Shown: piece after piece, positions 32,737 through 41,075 of the stretch | Numbering within the stretch: position 1 is the first letter of the stretch | How the letters are laid out: each line of letters opens with the position of its first letter | DNA from: Nitrospirota bacterium | GTDB taxonomy: Bacteria; Nitrospirota; Thermodesulfovibrionia; Thermodesulfovibrionales; JdFR-88 | Length of the DNA stretch: 44,800 nucleotides | Assembly: GCA_021813405.1 (NCBI GenBank) | Contig: JAKAKS010000005.1 | Span: 1 to 44,800, forward strand | Reading direction: 5' to 3' | Notes under the pieces: generated by a model | What the model saw: the letters and a program-made list of their open reading frames with translations, nothing else | The model's database searches: none | Told to the model about the DNA's origin: nothing | Program-made: the position numbers and the translations under genes

Positions 32737-33705
32737 ATGAAAAAACACAAGTATATACATTGGATTAAATATGGATTTGAAGAGCTCAAATTTATCAAAT
32801 CCGCTAAGGATATAAAGATATTAAGCCAGAAAGTTCCCTTTCTTCTTTCTAGGCTGGGTGGGAATGATTCCTGCGTTCCACCGAGTCTGCAATTGGAGCC
32901 AACTAACCATTGCAATCTCAGGTGCATATCCTGCCCAAGGGACAGGATGAGCAGGGAGAAAGGCTTTCTTGATTATGGCCTCTTTAAAAAAATTATCTCT
33001 GAAGCAGCTGGTATTGGAGTAAAAAGAGTGTATCTTTATCTTCATGGTGAACCCTTGCTTCATCCTTTTATTGTCAAGATGATACAAGACATAAAATCCA
33101 AGGGGATGGGAGTAAACGTGGTAACCAACGGGATGTTTCTTGACATGGGGAAAATAGTAGACATTCTTTCTTCAGGCGTGAACAGCGCCGACTATTTTAC
33201 ATTCTCAGTGCTTGGGACAACCAAGCCCGTGCATGAAACGGTTATGAGGGGAGTGGACCATGAAAAAGTTTCAAAAAATATAATTGATTTTTTGGATATG
33301 CGAAAAAAATCGGGGTCGAACGGACCCATTATTGAAACAATTTTTTATCCTATGCCTGAAAATGAACATGAGATCGGGCAGTTCGAGGAAAGATGGGATG
33401 GCATAGTTGATCATGTACACATTGCCGAAAAAATATCCAGGAGTTTTGCCAATTTCAAGCTCGATGGTGCTTTCATTCCATTGCGCAACAGAAGCTGCAA
33501 ACATATACGGGAAAGAATGATCATCCACTGGGATGGAAATATTGCGTTATGCCCCGAAGATGTAGATGGGTATTATATTTTTGGAAATGCAGCGGATAAA
33601 TCTTTAAAGGAAATCTGGAATTCCAAAGACATGATGGCCTTTAAAAAAATTCACAGTGAAAACCGGATCGGGGAAATCCCTATGTGTTCAAGGTGTGATC
33701 AATAA
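32737..33705 (+). CDS. Radical SAM protein with SPASM-like C-terminus
   Basis: A 322-residue radical SAM enzyme. The cluster motif CNLRCISC gives Cys59, Cys63 and Cys66 in LEPTNHCNLRCISCPRD. The strand YLYLHGEPLLHP carries the GE motif, and VNVVTNGMFL follows. The C-terminal third has cysteines in SCKHIRERMIIHWDGNIALCPEDVDG and in MCSRCDQ at the very end, a pattern of SPASM or twitch auxiliary clusters. Such proteins within sugar loci could oxidise, epimerise or dehydrate a sugar or modify a peptide, and the substrate is unknown. The gene looks more AT-rich than the ones around it. It is followed after 3 bases by an SDR gene, suggesting the two act together. Confidence 0.88.
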   Translation: MKKHKYIHWIKYGFEELKFIKSAKDIKILSQKVPFLLSRLGGNDSCVPPSLQLEPTNHCNLRCISCPRDRMSREKGFLDYGLFKKIISEAAGIGVKRVYLYLHGEPLLHPFIVKMIQDIKSKGMGVNVVTNGMFLDMGKIVDILSSGVNSADYFTFSVLGTTKPVHETVMRGVDHEKVSKNIIDFLDMRKKSGSNGPIIETIFYPMPENEHEIGQFEERWDGIVDHVHIAEKISRSFANFKLDGAFIPLRNRSCKHIRERMIIHWDGNIALCPEDVDGYYIFGNAADKSLKEIWNSKDMMAFKKIHSENRIGEIPMCSRCDQ

Positions 33706-33708
33706 CAA

Positions 33709-34434
33709 GTGAGCCACGGTAAGGCTGTCATCATCGGTGCGACATCGGGTATTGGCAGGGAGCTCGCGAAGATATTTTCTCAGAAAGGTTTTGTGCTTGG
33801 CCTGGCAGGCAGAAGGCAGCAGCTTCTCCTGGAACTTCAGGCAGAGCTCCCTACACCAACATATATAAAACGGATCGATGTGTCCAGACAGGATGATTCA
33901 ATCAGGTATTTAAAGGAACTTGTGGCTGAAATGGGCGGGATGGAAATTATTGTAATAAGTTCAGGCGTCTGCTTTTCGGGCAGAGGATTGGACTGGCAGA
34001 TGGAGAAGAAAACGATAGACGTTAACGTCGCCGGGTTTGCGGCCATGGCGGACGCGGCGTTCGATTTCTTTTGTGGTCAGGGGGCCGGCCAGATTGTAGG
34101 GATATCGTCGGTCCGCGCAGCAAGAGGCGGCTGGAGCGCCCCGGCATATAATGCGTCCAAGGCTTTTGTATCGAATTATCTTGAAGGGCTGAGGATAAAA
34201 GCTGGCAAGATGGGCAAAGATATCCATATGACTGATATCCGGCCGGGATTTGTGGATACCCCGATGCTTGGAGGCAGAAAAAGCAAATTTCTGGTCACGC
34301 CCGCAGACAAGGCGGCAGAGCAGATATTCAGTGCCGTTAAAAACAGAAAAAGGAGCGCTTATATACCCCCAAAATGGGCGTTAATAGCCATGGCGCTAAA
34401 AATACTTCCTTACAAGATGTACGAGAAATTGTGA
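33709..34434 (+). CDS. Short-chain dehydrogenase/reductase
   Basis: A 241-residue classical SDR. The nucleotide motif is VIIGATSGIGRELA (residues 8-20), LAGRR is at 32-36, and the catalytic set is Ser133 in GISSVRA with Tyr147 and Lys151 in PAYNASKAF. The usual NNAG is replaced by ISSG near 83-86. The sequence continues with DIRPGFVDTPML, and a hydrophobic C-terminus (KWALIAMALKILPYKMYEKL) could be a membrane contact, as in several membrane-associated SDRs. It starts with GTG 3 bases after the radical SAM stop. The substrate is not identifiable; a keto sugar or lipid is plausible. Confidence 0.88.
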   Translation: MSHGKAVIIGATSGIGRELAKIFSQKGFVLGLAGRRQQLLLELQAELPTPTYIKRIDVSRQDDSIRYLKELVAEMGGMEIIVISSGVCFSGRGLDWQMEKKTIDVNVAGFAAMADAAFDFFCGQGAGQIVGISSVRAARGGWSAPAYNASKAFVSNYLEGLRIKAGKMGKDIHMTDIRPGFVDTPMLGGRKSKFLVTPADKAAEQIFSAVKNRKRSAYIPPKWALIAMALKILPYKMYEKL

Positions 34435-34477
34435 CCAGACAGCGTGGCGTTAAAAAATTATTAAAGGAGTTTCAGAT

Positions 34478-35641
34478 ATGAAGGTATGCGTAATAGGCTG
34501 CTGGTTCAAGAATGATATATATTCACACCACCTGAAGACCTTGGTGGATGCTGGCAAACGTCAAAATAATGTTGACTTAGACCTTGTCACATCCAACTGT
34601 AATTGCTTTTCAAGCTCTCAAAAATATTCGATAACAGAAGAGGAACTGCTGGACAGGAACTGCTCTGCGATAAAAATACCCTTTGCGCCGGCTGATCCAA
34701 CCAAAAAATACGGGAAGCTCAAATATTATCTCGTAAAAGGACTGAAACTGAATTTTATACTGGAGCCATTAAGAGGTATTACATTTTTCATGCGGGCAAG
34801 GAAATGCCCAGTTGTACATTTTGACCAGGTACTTAAGTCCTTCGGGGTCCTCTCCTTTCTGGTCCTGCTTGCCATTTCCAAGCTGTTTGGCAAAAAGGTG
34901 GTTGTAACCGTCCACGAGTTGGACCCCTTGCAGGAAAAATACATCAGTCTGAATAGATATTATAACTGGGCGGACAGGATCATAGTCTTTTCTTCAACAT
35001 TTAAAGAGCAACTGGTAAAAGCCGGGATGAAAATGGAAAAGATAGAGGTGGTCCCGTATGGGGTTGCTTTGGAACCTTTAAATGGTTCTTTTAAAAGAGA
35101 CCGGTTCATATTTTTCGGCGGTCATAAGCTTTTAAATGGGAAAGGTTTTAACACGCTGATTGAGACACTGGATATTTTGAGAGCAAAAGGAAAGAAGTCT
35201 AGTGTGCTCATTTACACTGGAGAGGGATGCATAGGGCTTGAAGAGGGCAAAAAGCTTGTGAAGGACATGCATCTGGATGAATATGTCAAATGGAGCGATT
35301 TTTTATCCGGCGCCAAGATGGCTGAAGCCTACCAGAAGAGCATCGCCTGCCTTGTCCCTTTTACTGGGGGGTCTGGCAGATATCCTGCCACTGCTGCCAT
35401 GGCAAATGCCACACCTGTGATCGCAACCCGAAAAGCGGACCTGCCGGAGTACCTTGGAGATGCTGGCATCTATATAGGGGAAAGTTCCGCCGAAGAACTG
35501 TCTGAGGCCATGATAAATCTTATGAATAACCCGGATATGGCCAGGGCCTTCGGAGAGAAGGGCCGGAAGAGGGCGGAGGAGCATTTCAGCGCGGAGTTGA
35601 TCAGCCAAAGAATATTTCAGATATACGCGGAAATACAATAA
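34478..35641 (+). CDS. Glycosyltransferase family 4 protein
   Basis: A GT-B glycosyltransferase of 387 residues. The N-terminal strand is MKVCVIGCWFKNDIYSHH. The middle includes VVVTVHELDPLQEKYISLN and DRIIVFSSTFKEQLVKAG. The C-terminal domain has RFIFFGGHKLLNGKGFNTLI, a donor-site region around LVPFTGGSGRYPATAAMANA (a less conserved version of the usual E-x7-E motif), and TPVIATRKADLPEYLGDAG. An AAAGGAG site lies before the ATG. It probably adds one sugar to the lipid-linked repeat unit. Confidence 0.88.
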   Translation: MKVCVIGCWFKNDIYSHHLKTLVDAGKRQNNVDLDLVTSNCNCFSSSQKYSITEEELLDRNCSAIKIPFAPADPTKKYGKLKYYLVKGLKLNFILEPLRGITFFMRARKCPVVHFDQVLKSFGVLSFLVLLAISKLFGKKVVVTVHELDPLQEKYISLNRYYNWADRIIVFSSTFKEQLVKAGMKMEKIEVVPYGVALEPLNGSFKRDRFIFFGGHKLLNGKGFNTLIETLDILRAKGKKSSVLIYTGEGCIGLEEGKKLVKDMHLDEYVKWSDFLSGAKMAEAYQKSIACLVPFTGGSGRYPATAAMANATPVIATRKADLPEYLGDAGIYIGESSAEELSEAMINLMNNPDMARAFGEKGRKRAEEHFSAELISQRIFQIYAEIQ

Positions 35642-35715
35642 TGCAATTATGTCTGATAAGGCCATTTACAGTGGTACAGGTGCTTTTGGCCTTGAATATC
35701 TGAAGATTTGATCTC

Positions 35716-36666
35716 ATGTTATTGACACAGATGAATGGTAAAACAGCGTCTTCATCTCCTTTCAGAGTTGACCGGTCTCTCACTATGGGCTTTTTTGCTC
35801 CTCTTGCGGAGATTAGAAAAAGGCGGGAAAAAACACTGCGTATCCCGATACTAATGTATCACAGCATTTGCAGGGAGCCCGAGCTGGGGGTACATCCATA
35901 TTATCGTGTAGTGACTACGCCGGAGGTTTTTGCCCGGCATATGAAACTGCTTGCCTGGCACGGATATCAGACCGTTGGGCTGAAGGAGACAGCCATGCTG
36001 CTTCGACAGAATGGCCCTAAAGGTGCGCCAACCATAAAAAAACCTGTTGTGATCACCTTTGATGATGGCTTTCTGGATTTTTATACCGGCGCATTTCCCG
36101 TGTTGGCTGCCCGTGGGTTTACCGCGACGGTCTTTCTGCCAACATCTTATATCGGCGGCAGCCGAAAAGTGGCCGGGAAGGAATTTCTTACCTGGGCGCA
36201 GGTTCGGGAATTGGGCGACGCGGGAATTTCGTTTGGCTCGCACAGCGTATCGCATGGCCTCCTGACGGCAATGCCGCGCCATGAAGTCGAGTTGGAGCTG
36301 AGTAGGTCGAAAGAGGCCATAGAGGCGGAAACGGGGCGCACGGTGGATGCTTTTTCCTACCCCTATGCCTTCCCTGAGCATGATAAGGGATTTGTTGCTT
36401 TTTTGCGCGGGGCAATAGAGGGTTGCGGTTACCGCTGTGCGGTTACAACGGGTATCGGCACGGCTACTTTGACCGGAGATACTCTTTTTTTTAAAAGACT
36501 GCCTGTAAACGATGCGGATGATGATGGGCTTTTTCTTGCAAAGTTGAATGGCGGTTATGACTGGCTGCATTCGGCCCAATACGCGGCCAAAAAGGCAAAA
36601 AGGATTCTAGGTGTTGGTAGAAGGAAAAACCTAATTAAATGGAGCCCGCCGCAACAGGACCAATAA
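35716..36666 (+). CDS. Polysaccharide deacetylase (NodB-like, XrtA type)
   Basis: A 316-residue carbohydrate esterase family 4 protein. Motif 1 is ITFDDGF (Asp116, Asp117), motif 2 is SHSVSH (His176, His180), and motif 3 is the variant SYPYAFPEH. IPILMYHSICREPE is the typical first strand and TATVFLPTSYIGG follows motif 1. It has no obvious signal peptide, so it may act in the cytoplasm on lipid-linked intermediates. The start is uncertain: ATG 35716 has only a weak site, and ATGs at 35731 and 35785 are possible. A 74-base gap precedes it. It is the second deacetylase domain of the locus. Confidence 0.88.
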   Translation: MLLTQMNGKTASSSPFRVDRSLTMGFFAPLAEIRKRREKTLRIPILMYHSICREPELGVHPYYRVVTTPEVFARHMKLLAWHGYQTVGLKETAMLLRQNGPKGAPTIKKPVVITFDDGFLDFYTGAFPVLAARGFTATVFLPTSYIGGSRKVAGKEFLTWAQVRELGDAGISFGSHSVSHGLLTAMPRHEVELELSRSKEAIEAETGRTVDAFSYPYAFPEHDKGFVAFLRGAIEGCGYRCAVTTGIGTATLTGDTLFFKRLPVNDADDDGLFLAKLNGGYDWLHSAQYAAKKAKRILGVGRRKNLIKWSPPQQDQ

Positions 36667-36667
36667 C

Positions 36668-37648
36668 GTGCAAACAAGAAATCAACCAGTAGACATATCT
36701 TTTATAGTTGTAAGCTGGAACGCGAAGGAATACCTTTATAAATGCCTGGCCTCGATAGAAAAAGAAGCGGCCGGTTACAGGTCGGAGGTCATAGTGGTCG
36801 ACAATGCGTCCTCCGACGGATCGCAGGCTATGGTGCGGGAGCGGTTCCCGCAAGTCAAACTGATCGACAGTAAAGAAAACCTTGGCTTTGCCAAGGCCAA
36901 CAATATAGGTATCAGACAAAGCCGTGGTAAATATCTGGCCCTGATCAATTCAGATGTTGAAGTGCTGCCGGGCTGCATAGGGATGATGACCGGGTACATG
37001 GAAGAACACAGGAAGACCGGTATTCTCGGTCCTCAGATCCTGGATGCTCATAAAAACGTACAGCGCTCCTGTATGGGCTTCCCAACGCTCTGGAACAGTT
37101 TTTGCCGCGCTTTGGCCCTTGATGCCGTATTTCCAAAAAGCAGATTCATTGGCAGTTTCGAGATGACATACTGGCCGCATGATTCAACCAGGGAAGTGGA
37201 CATTATAAATGGGTGCTTTTGGTTGGTCAGGCGAACTGCATTGCAGCAGGTGGGCGTACTCGATGAGAGATTTTTTATCTATGGGGAGGATATGGATTGG
37301 TGCAAGAGGTTTTGGGATGACGGATGGAAAGTTGAATATTTCTATCAAGCCAAGGCGGTCCACTACGGCGGGGCAAGCTCTTCCAACGCTCCGGTAAGGT
37401 TTTTTATCGAGATGAACCGCGCGAACCTGAAATACTGGCGCAAGCACCATAGCCGTCCAGCCCAGATGGGCTACCTGGTTATCATAATGCTTCATTACCT
37501 GATCAGATATCTTGGAGCCGCCCTCCAATATGCGACCCGGCCCGCCGGGAGAGCAGATGCCACATTCAAGATAAAAAGGTCTGTGGCGCTGCTCAGGTGG
37601 CTGTTGGGCTTTGATAACGCAAAAGAGGCGCATTATGACAAGGCATAG
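36668..37648 (+). CDS. Glycosyltransferase family 2 protein (rhamnosyltransferase-like)
   Basis: A GT-A enzyme of 326 residues. ISFIVVSWNAKEYLYKCLASI begins the nucleotide domain. VIVVDNASSDGS and ENLGFAKANNIGI are typical of WbbL-like rhamnosyltransferases. The metal-binding region is LINSDVEVLPG and the catalytic loop is FFIYGEDMDWCKRF. A hydrophobic segment near 260-285 (MGYLVIIMLHYLIRYLGAAL) may dock it on the membrane. It starts with GTG 1 base after the deacetylase stop. The last 14 bases overlap the next gene. Confidence 0.9.
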   Translation: MQTRNQPVDISFIVVSWNAKEYLYKCLASIEKEAAGYRSEVIVVDNASSDGSQAMVRERFPQVKLIDSKENLGFAKANNIGIRQSRGKYLALINSDVEVLPGCIGMMTGYMEEHRKTGILGPQILDAHKNVQRSCMGFPTLWNSFCRALALDAVFPKSRFIGSFEMTYWPHDSTREVDIINGCFWLVRRTALQQVGVLDERFFIYGEDMDWCKRFWDDGWKVEYFYQAKAVHYGGASSSNAPVRFFIEMNRANLKYWRKHHSRPAQMGYLVIIMLHYLIRYLGAALQYATRPAGRADATFKIKRSVALLRWLLGFDNAKEAHYDKA

Positions 37649-38531
37649 GGAATATGTCCTTATTACCGCAGCCAGGAACGAGGCCGCCTATATTGCCCGG
37701 ACGATAGAATCGGTTTGCATGCAGACGATAAGGCCTTCAAAATGGGTTATTGTCAGCGACGGCTCAACGGACGAAACGGACGAAATAATTAAAAAGTATG
37801 CTGTAAAACATAATTTCATCTTCTTTCAAAGAAGGGAGTGCGGCTGCAACAGGCCGGATTTCGCTTCTAAGGCGTTTGCGCTGGAAGACGGATACCGTTG
37901 GCTGCAGGGATTGGAGTACCATTATATTGGGATTCTGGATGCAGATATAACCTTTGAAGCCACTTATTATGAAGAGGTCCTTAAGCGCTTTTATACAAAT
38001 ACCAGGCTGGGTATATGCGGAGGGTTTGTTTATGAAAAAATTAATGGCTTATTCAAAAGCCGTCCAACTAATTCAACCCGGTCGGTAGCGGGTGGGATAC
38101 AGTTTTTCCAGCGCGAATGTTATGAGAAGATCGGAGGCATCATGCCATCGAAATCCGGCGGAGAGGATTGGATGGCTGAGATAAGTGCGCGTATGGCTGG
38201 ATGGGAAGTGGCGGCATTTCCCGAACTTGCCGTGCATCATCATAAGCCTGGCTCCTCAGTCCGCGGTACGGCGAGAGAATGTATAAGACAGGGTAAAATG
38301 GATTACGCTATTGGCAGCCATCCCCTTTTTGAGATCTTCAAATGTGTCCGGCGGGTAAAGGTGAAGCCTTTTTTTATCGGTTCAATTTTGAGGATATTTG
38401 GCTATGCCCATGCATGGGCAAGCGGAGAGAAAAGGGTTATGCTTCCCGAAGCAATGGCCTTTTTAAGGGCGGAGCAATTAAACAGAATAAAACACAGCTT
38501 GCAAGATAGTAGGATTTGGCGGCTATTATGA
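37635..38531 (+). CDS. Glycosyltransferase family 2 protein
   Basis: A GT-A protein of 298 residues. YVLITAARNEAAYIARTIESV and KWVIVSDGSTDETDEIIKKY are the nucleotide-binding start, GILDADITF is the DxD region, and GGIQFFQRECYEKIGG followed by SGGEDWMAEISARM holds the catalytic acid region. ATG 37635 is preceded by AGAGG at 6 bases and overlaps the previous gene by 14 bases. An upstream ATG at 37611 would lengthen the overlap. It ends in an ATGA overlap with the membrane protein gene. Confidence 0.9.
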   Translation: MTRHREYVLITAARNEAAYIARTIESVCMQTIRPSKWVIVSDGSTDETDEIIKKYAVKHNFIFFQRRECGCNRPDFASKAFALEDGYRWLQGLEYHYIGILDADITFEATYYEEVLKRFYTNTRLGICGGFVYEKINGLFKSRPTNSTRSVAGGIQFFQRECYEKIGGIMPSKSGGEDWMAEISARMAGWEVAAFPELAVHHHKPGSSVRGTARECIRQGKMDYAIGSHPLFEIFKCVRRVKVKPFFIGSILRIFGYAHAWASGEKRVMLPEAMAFLRAEQLNRIKHSLQDSRIWRLL

Positions 38532-39874
38532 CACCCATGGGGCTTACAATCTTAATCTGCAGTATTCTGGTGGTCTTGTTTGGTTCGCGCGAATGGGCAG
38601 CGATGGCAATGGTAGCAAGTATTTTGTACCTGACAGAGGGCCAGCGGGCAGATATAGGGGGAATTAATTTTTTTGCTGTCCGTTTTATCGAAATAGCGGG
38701 ATTTATAAGGATTACCCTAAGAAAAGAAATAACAGGGGTCCAGTTCAACGATATAGATAAAAGTTTTCTGATCTTCCAAAGCGTCCTTCTGTTGGTTTTC
38801 CTGGTTCGTTCCTTCGTGAATCCGGCTTCGTCAGGCCATCGTGCGTACAGGATCGGTTTTTTTTGTGACGCCCTCACTACTTATTTTATTTTCAGGTCGT
38901 TGATAATTGATACGATAATTTTCAGGAACTTTTTAAAAAAATTATCACTTCTAATTATACCGTTTGCTGTATTAATGATAATAGAGAGCAGAACAGGAAG
39001 AAATCCTTTTGCATCCATGGGCGGGGTCCCGGCGGTCCCGGTAATTAGAAACGGGCATTTCAGGGCACAAGGTAGTTTTGGGGTTGCAATAACTGCAGGC
39101 TCTTTTGGCGCCACGCTTATGCCGTTATTTATAAGTGCTATTTTGGTTGAGAACAGGCGCCTTTGGGGCTTTTTAGGAATCGGATCATGTATTGCCATTG
39201 CGATAACGGCGCATTCCGGCGGTCCAGTGCTTGCATTTGTTGCAGCTGTTATAGCTTGGTTTTCATGGATAATACGTGAATGGATGAGAATGGTGCGCCG
39301 AGGTATGCTTTTTTTAGCAGTTTTACTGCAGTTAGTAATGAAAGCTCCTATTTGGTTTGTTCTGGCTCGGGTTAGTAATCTGACGGGCGGTCATGGATGG
39401 GACAGGGCCAATTTGATAGATCACTTTGCCAAAAACTTCTGGAATTGGTGGCTAATCGGAATGCCAATGGCAAGTGTTAATAGCTGGAACGTGGCCAAAA
39501 GGGCTAACGGAATGGTAGATGTACTCAATACTTACGTTTCTACGGGCATAACCGGAGGATTGCTGGCACTGATTTTGTTTATAGTCCTCATTGTCAAATG
39601 TTTTAAATCCCTGGGAATCAGCATGCGGCTGATGCGCAGTAAGGCGGACCTCAACAATGAGATCATCCTTTGGGGCGCCGGCTGCTGTCTGTTCAGTCAT
39701 ATCATTAATATAATAGGAGTTACATATTTCGATCAGATATTTGTAATGTGGTATATGGTATTAGCCTTGATATCAAGTTTGACGGCTTATTGCCGTGATA
39801 CTGTAGCTATAGCGGATGAAAATGAAGAAGCTATTCACGATGATTTAGCTGATTACCAAACCGTAATAACATGA
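38528..39874 (+). CDS. Wzy/O-antigen-ligase-like polytopic membrane protein
   Basis: A protein of 448 residues with about ten hydrophobic helices, the last group followed by a cytoplasmic acidic tail. Segments such as GLTILICSILVVLFGSREWA, LIIPFAVLMIIESRTGRNPF, FRAQGSFGVAITAGSFGATL and GLLALILFIVLIVKCF, with a large loop near 310-350, fit polysaccharide polymerases or O-antigen ligases, which show little sequence conservation. GHFRAQGSFG resembles a motif seen in this group. The ATG overlaps the previous stop (ATGA), so I prefer it to a TTG 12 bases upstream. It is the best candidate for the repeat-unit polymerase of the locus. The gene is AT-rich relative to its neighbours. Confidence 0.75.
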   Translation: MTPMGLTILICSILVVLFGSREWAAMAMVASILYLTEGQRADIGGINFFAVRFIEIAGFIRITLRKEITGVQFNDIDKSFLIFQSVLLLVFLVRSFVNPASSGHRAYRIGFFCDALTTYFIFRSLIIDTIIFRNFLKKLSLLIIPFAVLMIIESRTGRNPFASMGGVPAVPVIRNGHFRAQGSFGVAITAGSFGATLMPLFISAILVENRRLWGFLGIGSCIAIAITAHSGGPVLAFVAAVIAWFSWIIREWMRMVRRGMLFLAVLLQLVMKAPIWFVLARVSNLTGGHGWDRANLIDHFAKNFWNWWLIGMPMASVNSWNVAKRANGMVDVLNTYVSTGITGGLLALILFIVLIVKCFKSLGISMRLMRSKADLNNEIILWGAGCCLFSHIINIIGVTYFDQIFVMWYMVLALISSLTAYCRDTVAIADENEEAIHDDLADYQTVIT

Positions 39875-39884
39875 CCGTGAAGGA

Positions 39885-41051
39885 ATGAAAACAGAATTTG
39901 GCAAAGCGGCAGAACCAGATTTTTCTATCGTTACGGCTAGGAATAATCAGGAAGTGGAATTGCTGCGTACGGCCTGGCAGAGACTGCAGTGGCACCCTAA
40001 CGCAGATATAGATTTTTATCTGACTGTCCTCGCCTCGAGGCCGGAGATATTGCGCCCTCATGTCATAGCTCTGGGTTCTAATGGAGATGTGAAGGCAATG
40101 CTCATCGGCCGCATTGAGGAAAGGGCCTTGGATTTCAAGGTTGGATACAAGACCGTATTGCGTCCTAAAGCAAGAGTTTTAACTATCATATATGGGGGCA
40201 TATTAGGAGACGCGTCCCCTGGAGTCTGCAGGATACTTATTAAAATATTGATGGAAGCCCTAAACAAGGGGGAAGCGGATATGATTGCTTTCTCTCATGT
40301 TGATATAAACTCGCCTCTCCTCAGCTTTGGCAAGACTTTGCCAAATTTTTTGCAGCGTGATTACGCGATCGGGGTAAATGCCCACTTGAAGATAAATCTA
40401 ACCGGTACAATGGAAGATTTTCTTCGAAGGGTAGAGAGGAATACCCGGCGGATATGCCGTAAATTTGAAAGGGAAGAACAAGTCCAGGTCAAATGTTTTT
40501 CTAGCGTTGAAGATGTAAAAATACTTTGCAACGATATTGAGCAGATTGCGAAAACGACTTATCATAGAGGGTTAGGGGTTGGATTTGTTTACAACAATGA
40601 AAATGAAAATATCTTAGTTTTGAGTGCTATTAATGGATGGCTGCGGGGCTATGTCTTATATGTGGGCGGAAGACCGTGCTCTTTCTGGCTGGCAACTCTT
40701 TATAAAAAGACAGCGCATACCGGTTTTACCGGTTATCTACCTGAATATCAGCACTATAAGCCAGGGGCCTTACTCTTTCTGAAAATGATCGAGGATTTTT
40801 ATCGGATGCCAAATCTTGAAAGCGTTGATTTGGGGTTTGGAGACGCACTATACAAGAGGCAATATTGCGATCATAGTTGGGAGGAAGTGTCATTTTACAT
40901 TTATTCACGGTCTTTCAGGGGGCTTAGGCTGAATATCGGACGAACCGTAGTCGGGTTTATTGACCTGAATTTAAGGCGGTTTGTTAAAAATTTAAAACTT
41001 GAGGCGAAAATCAAAAAAATTTGGCGTCTCTCAAAGGCCGGAAAGGATTAG
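39885..41051 (+). CDS. GNAT/FemAB-type acyltransferase (CelD/BioF2-like), third of the locus
   Basis: A 388-residue protein of the GNAT class found in polysaccharide loci. It has WQRLQWHPNADIDFYLTVLAS near the N-terminus, the basic segment FLRRVERNTRRICRKFEREE in the middle (analogous to the charged helix of the FemAB proteins), ILVLSAINGWLRGYVLYVGGR with PCSFWLATLYKKTAHTGFTG, and ESVDLGFGDALYKRQY near the end. This last region matches the Acetyltransf_6 pattern. It is more distant from the other two FemAB-like proteins. It may acylate a sugar or an amino sugar, but the substrate is unknown. AAGGA lies immediately before the ATG, closer than usual. Confidence 0.78.
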   Translation: MKTEFGKAAEPDFSIVTARNNQEVELLRTAWQRLQWHPNADIDFYLTVLASRPEILRPHVIALGSNGDVKAMLIGRIEERALDFKVGYKTVLRPKARVLTIIYGGILGDASPGVCRILIKILMEALNKGEADMIAFSHVDINSPLLSFGKTLPNFLQRDYAIGVNAHLKINLTGTMEDFLRRVERNTRRICRKFEREEQVQVKCFSSVEDVKILCNDIEQIAKTTYHRGLGVGFVYNNENENILVLSAINGWLRGYVLYVGGRPCSFWLATLYKKTAHTGFTGYLPEYQHYKPGALLFLKMIEDFYRMPNLESVDLGFGDALYKRQYCDHSWEEVSFYIYSRSFRGLRLNIGRTVVGFIDLNLRRFVKNLKLEAKIKKIWRLSKAGKD

Positions 41052-41075
41052 AAATATATTTCCCCCGAATAAACG

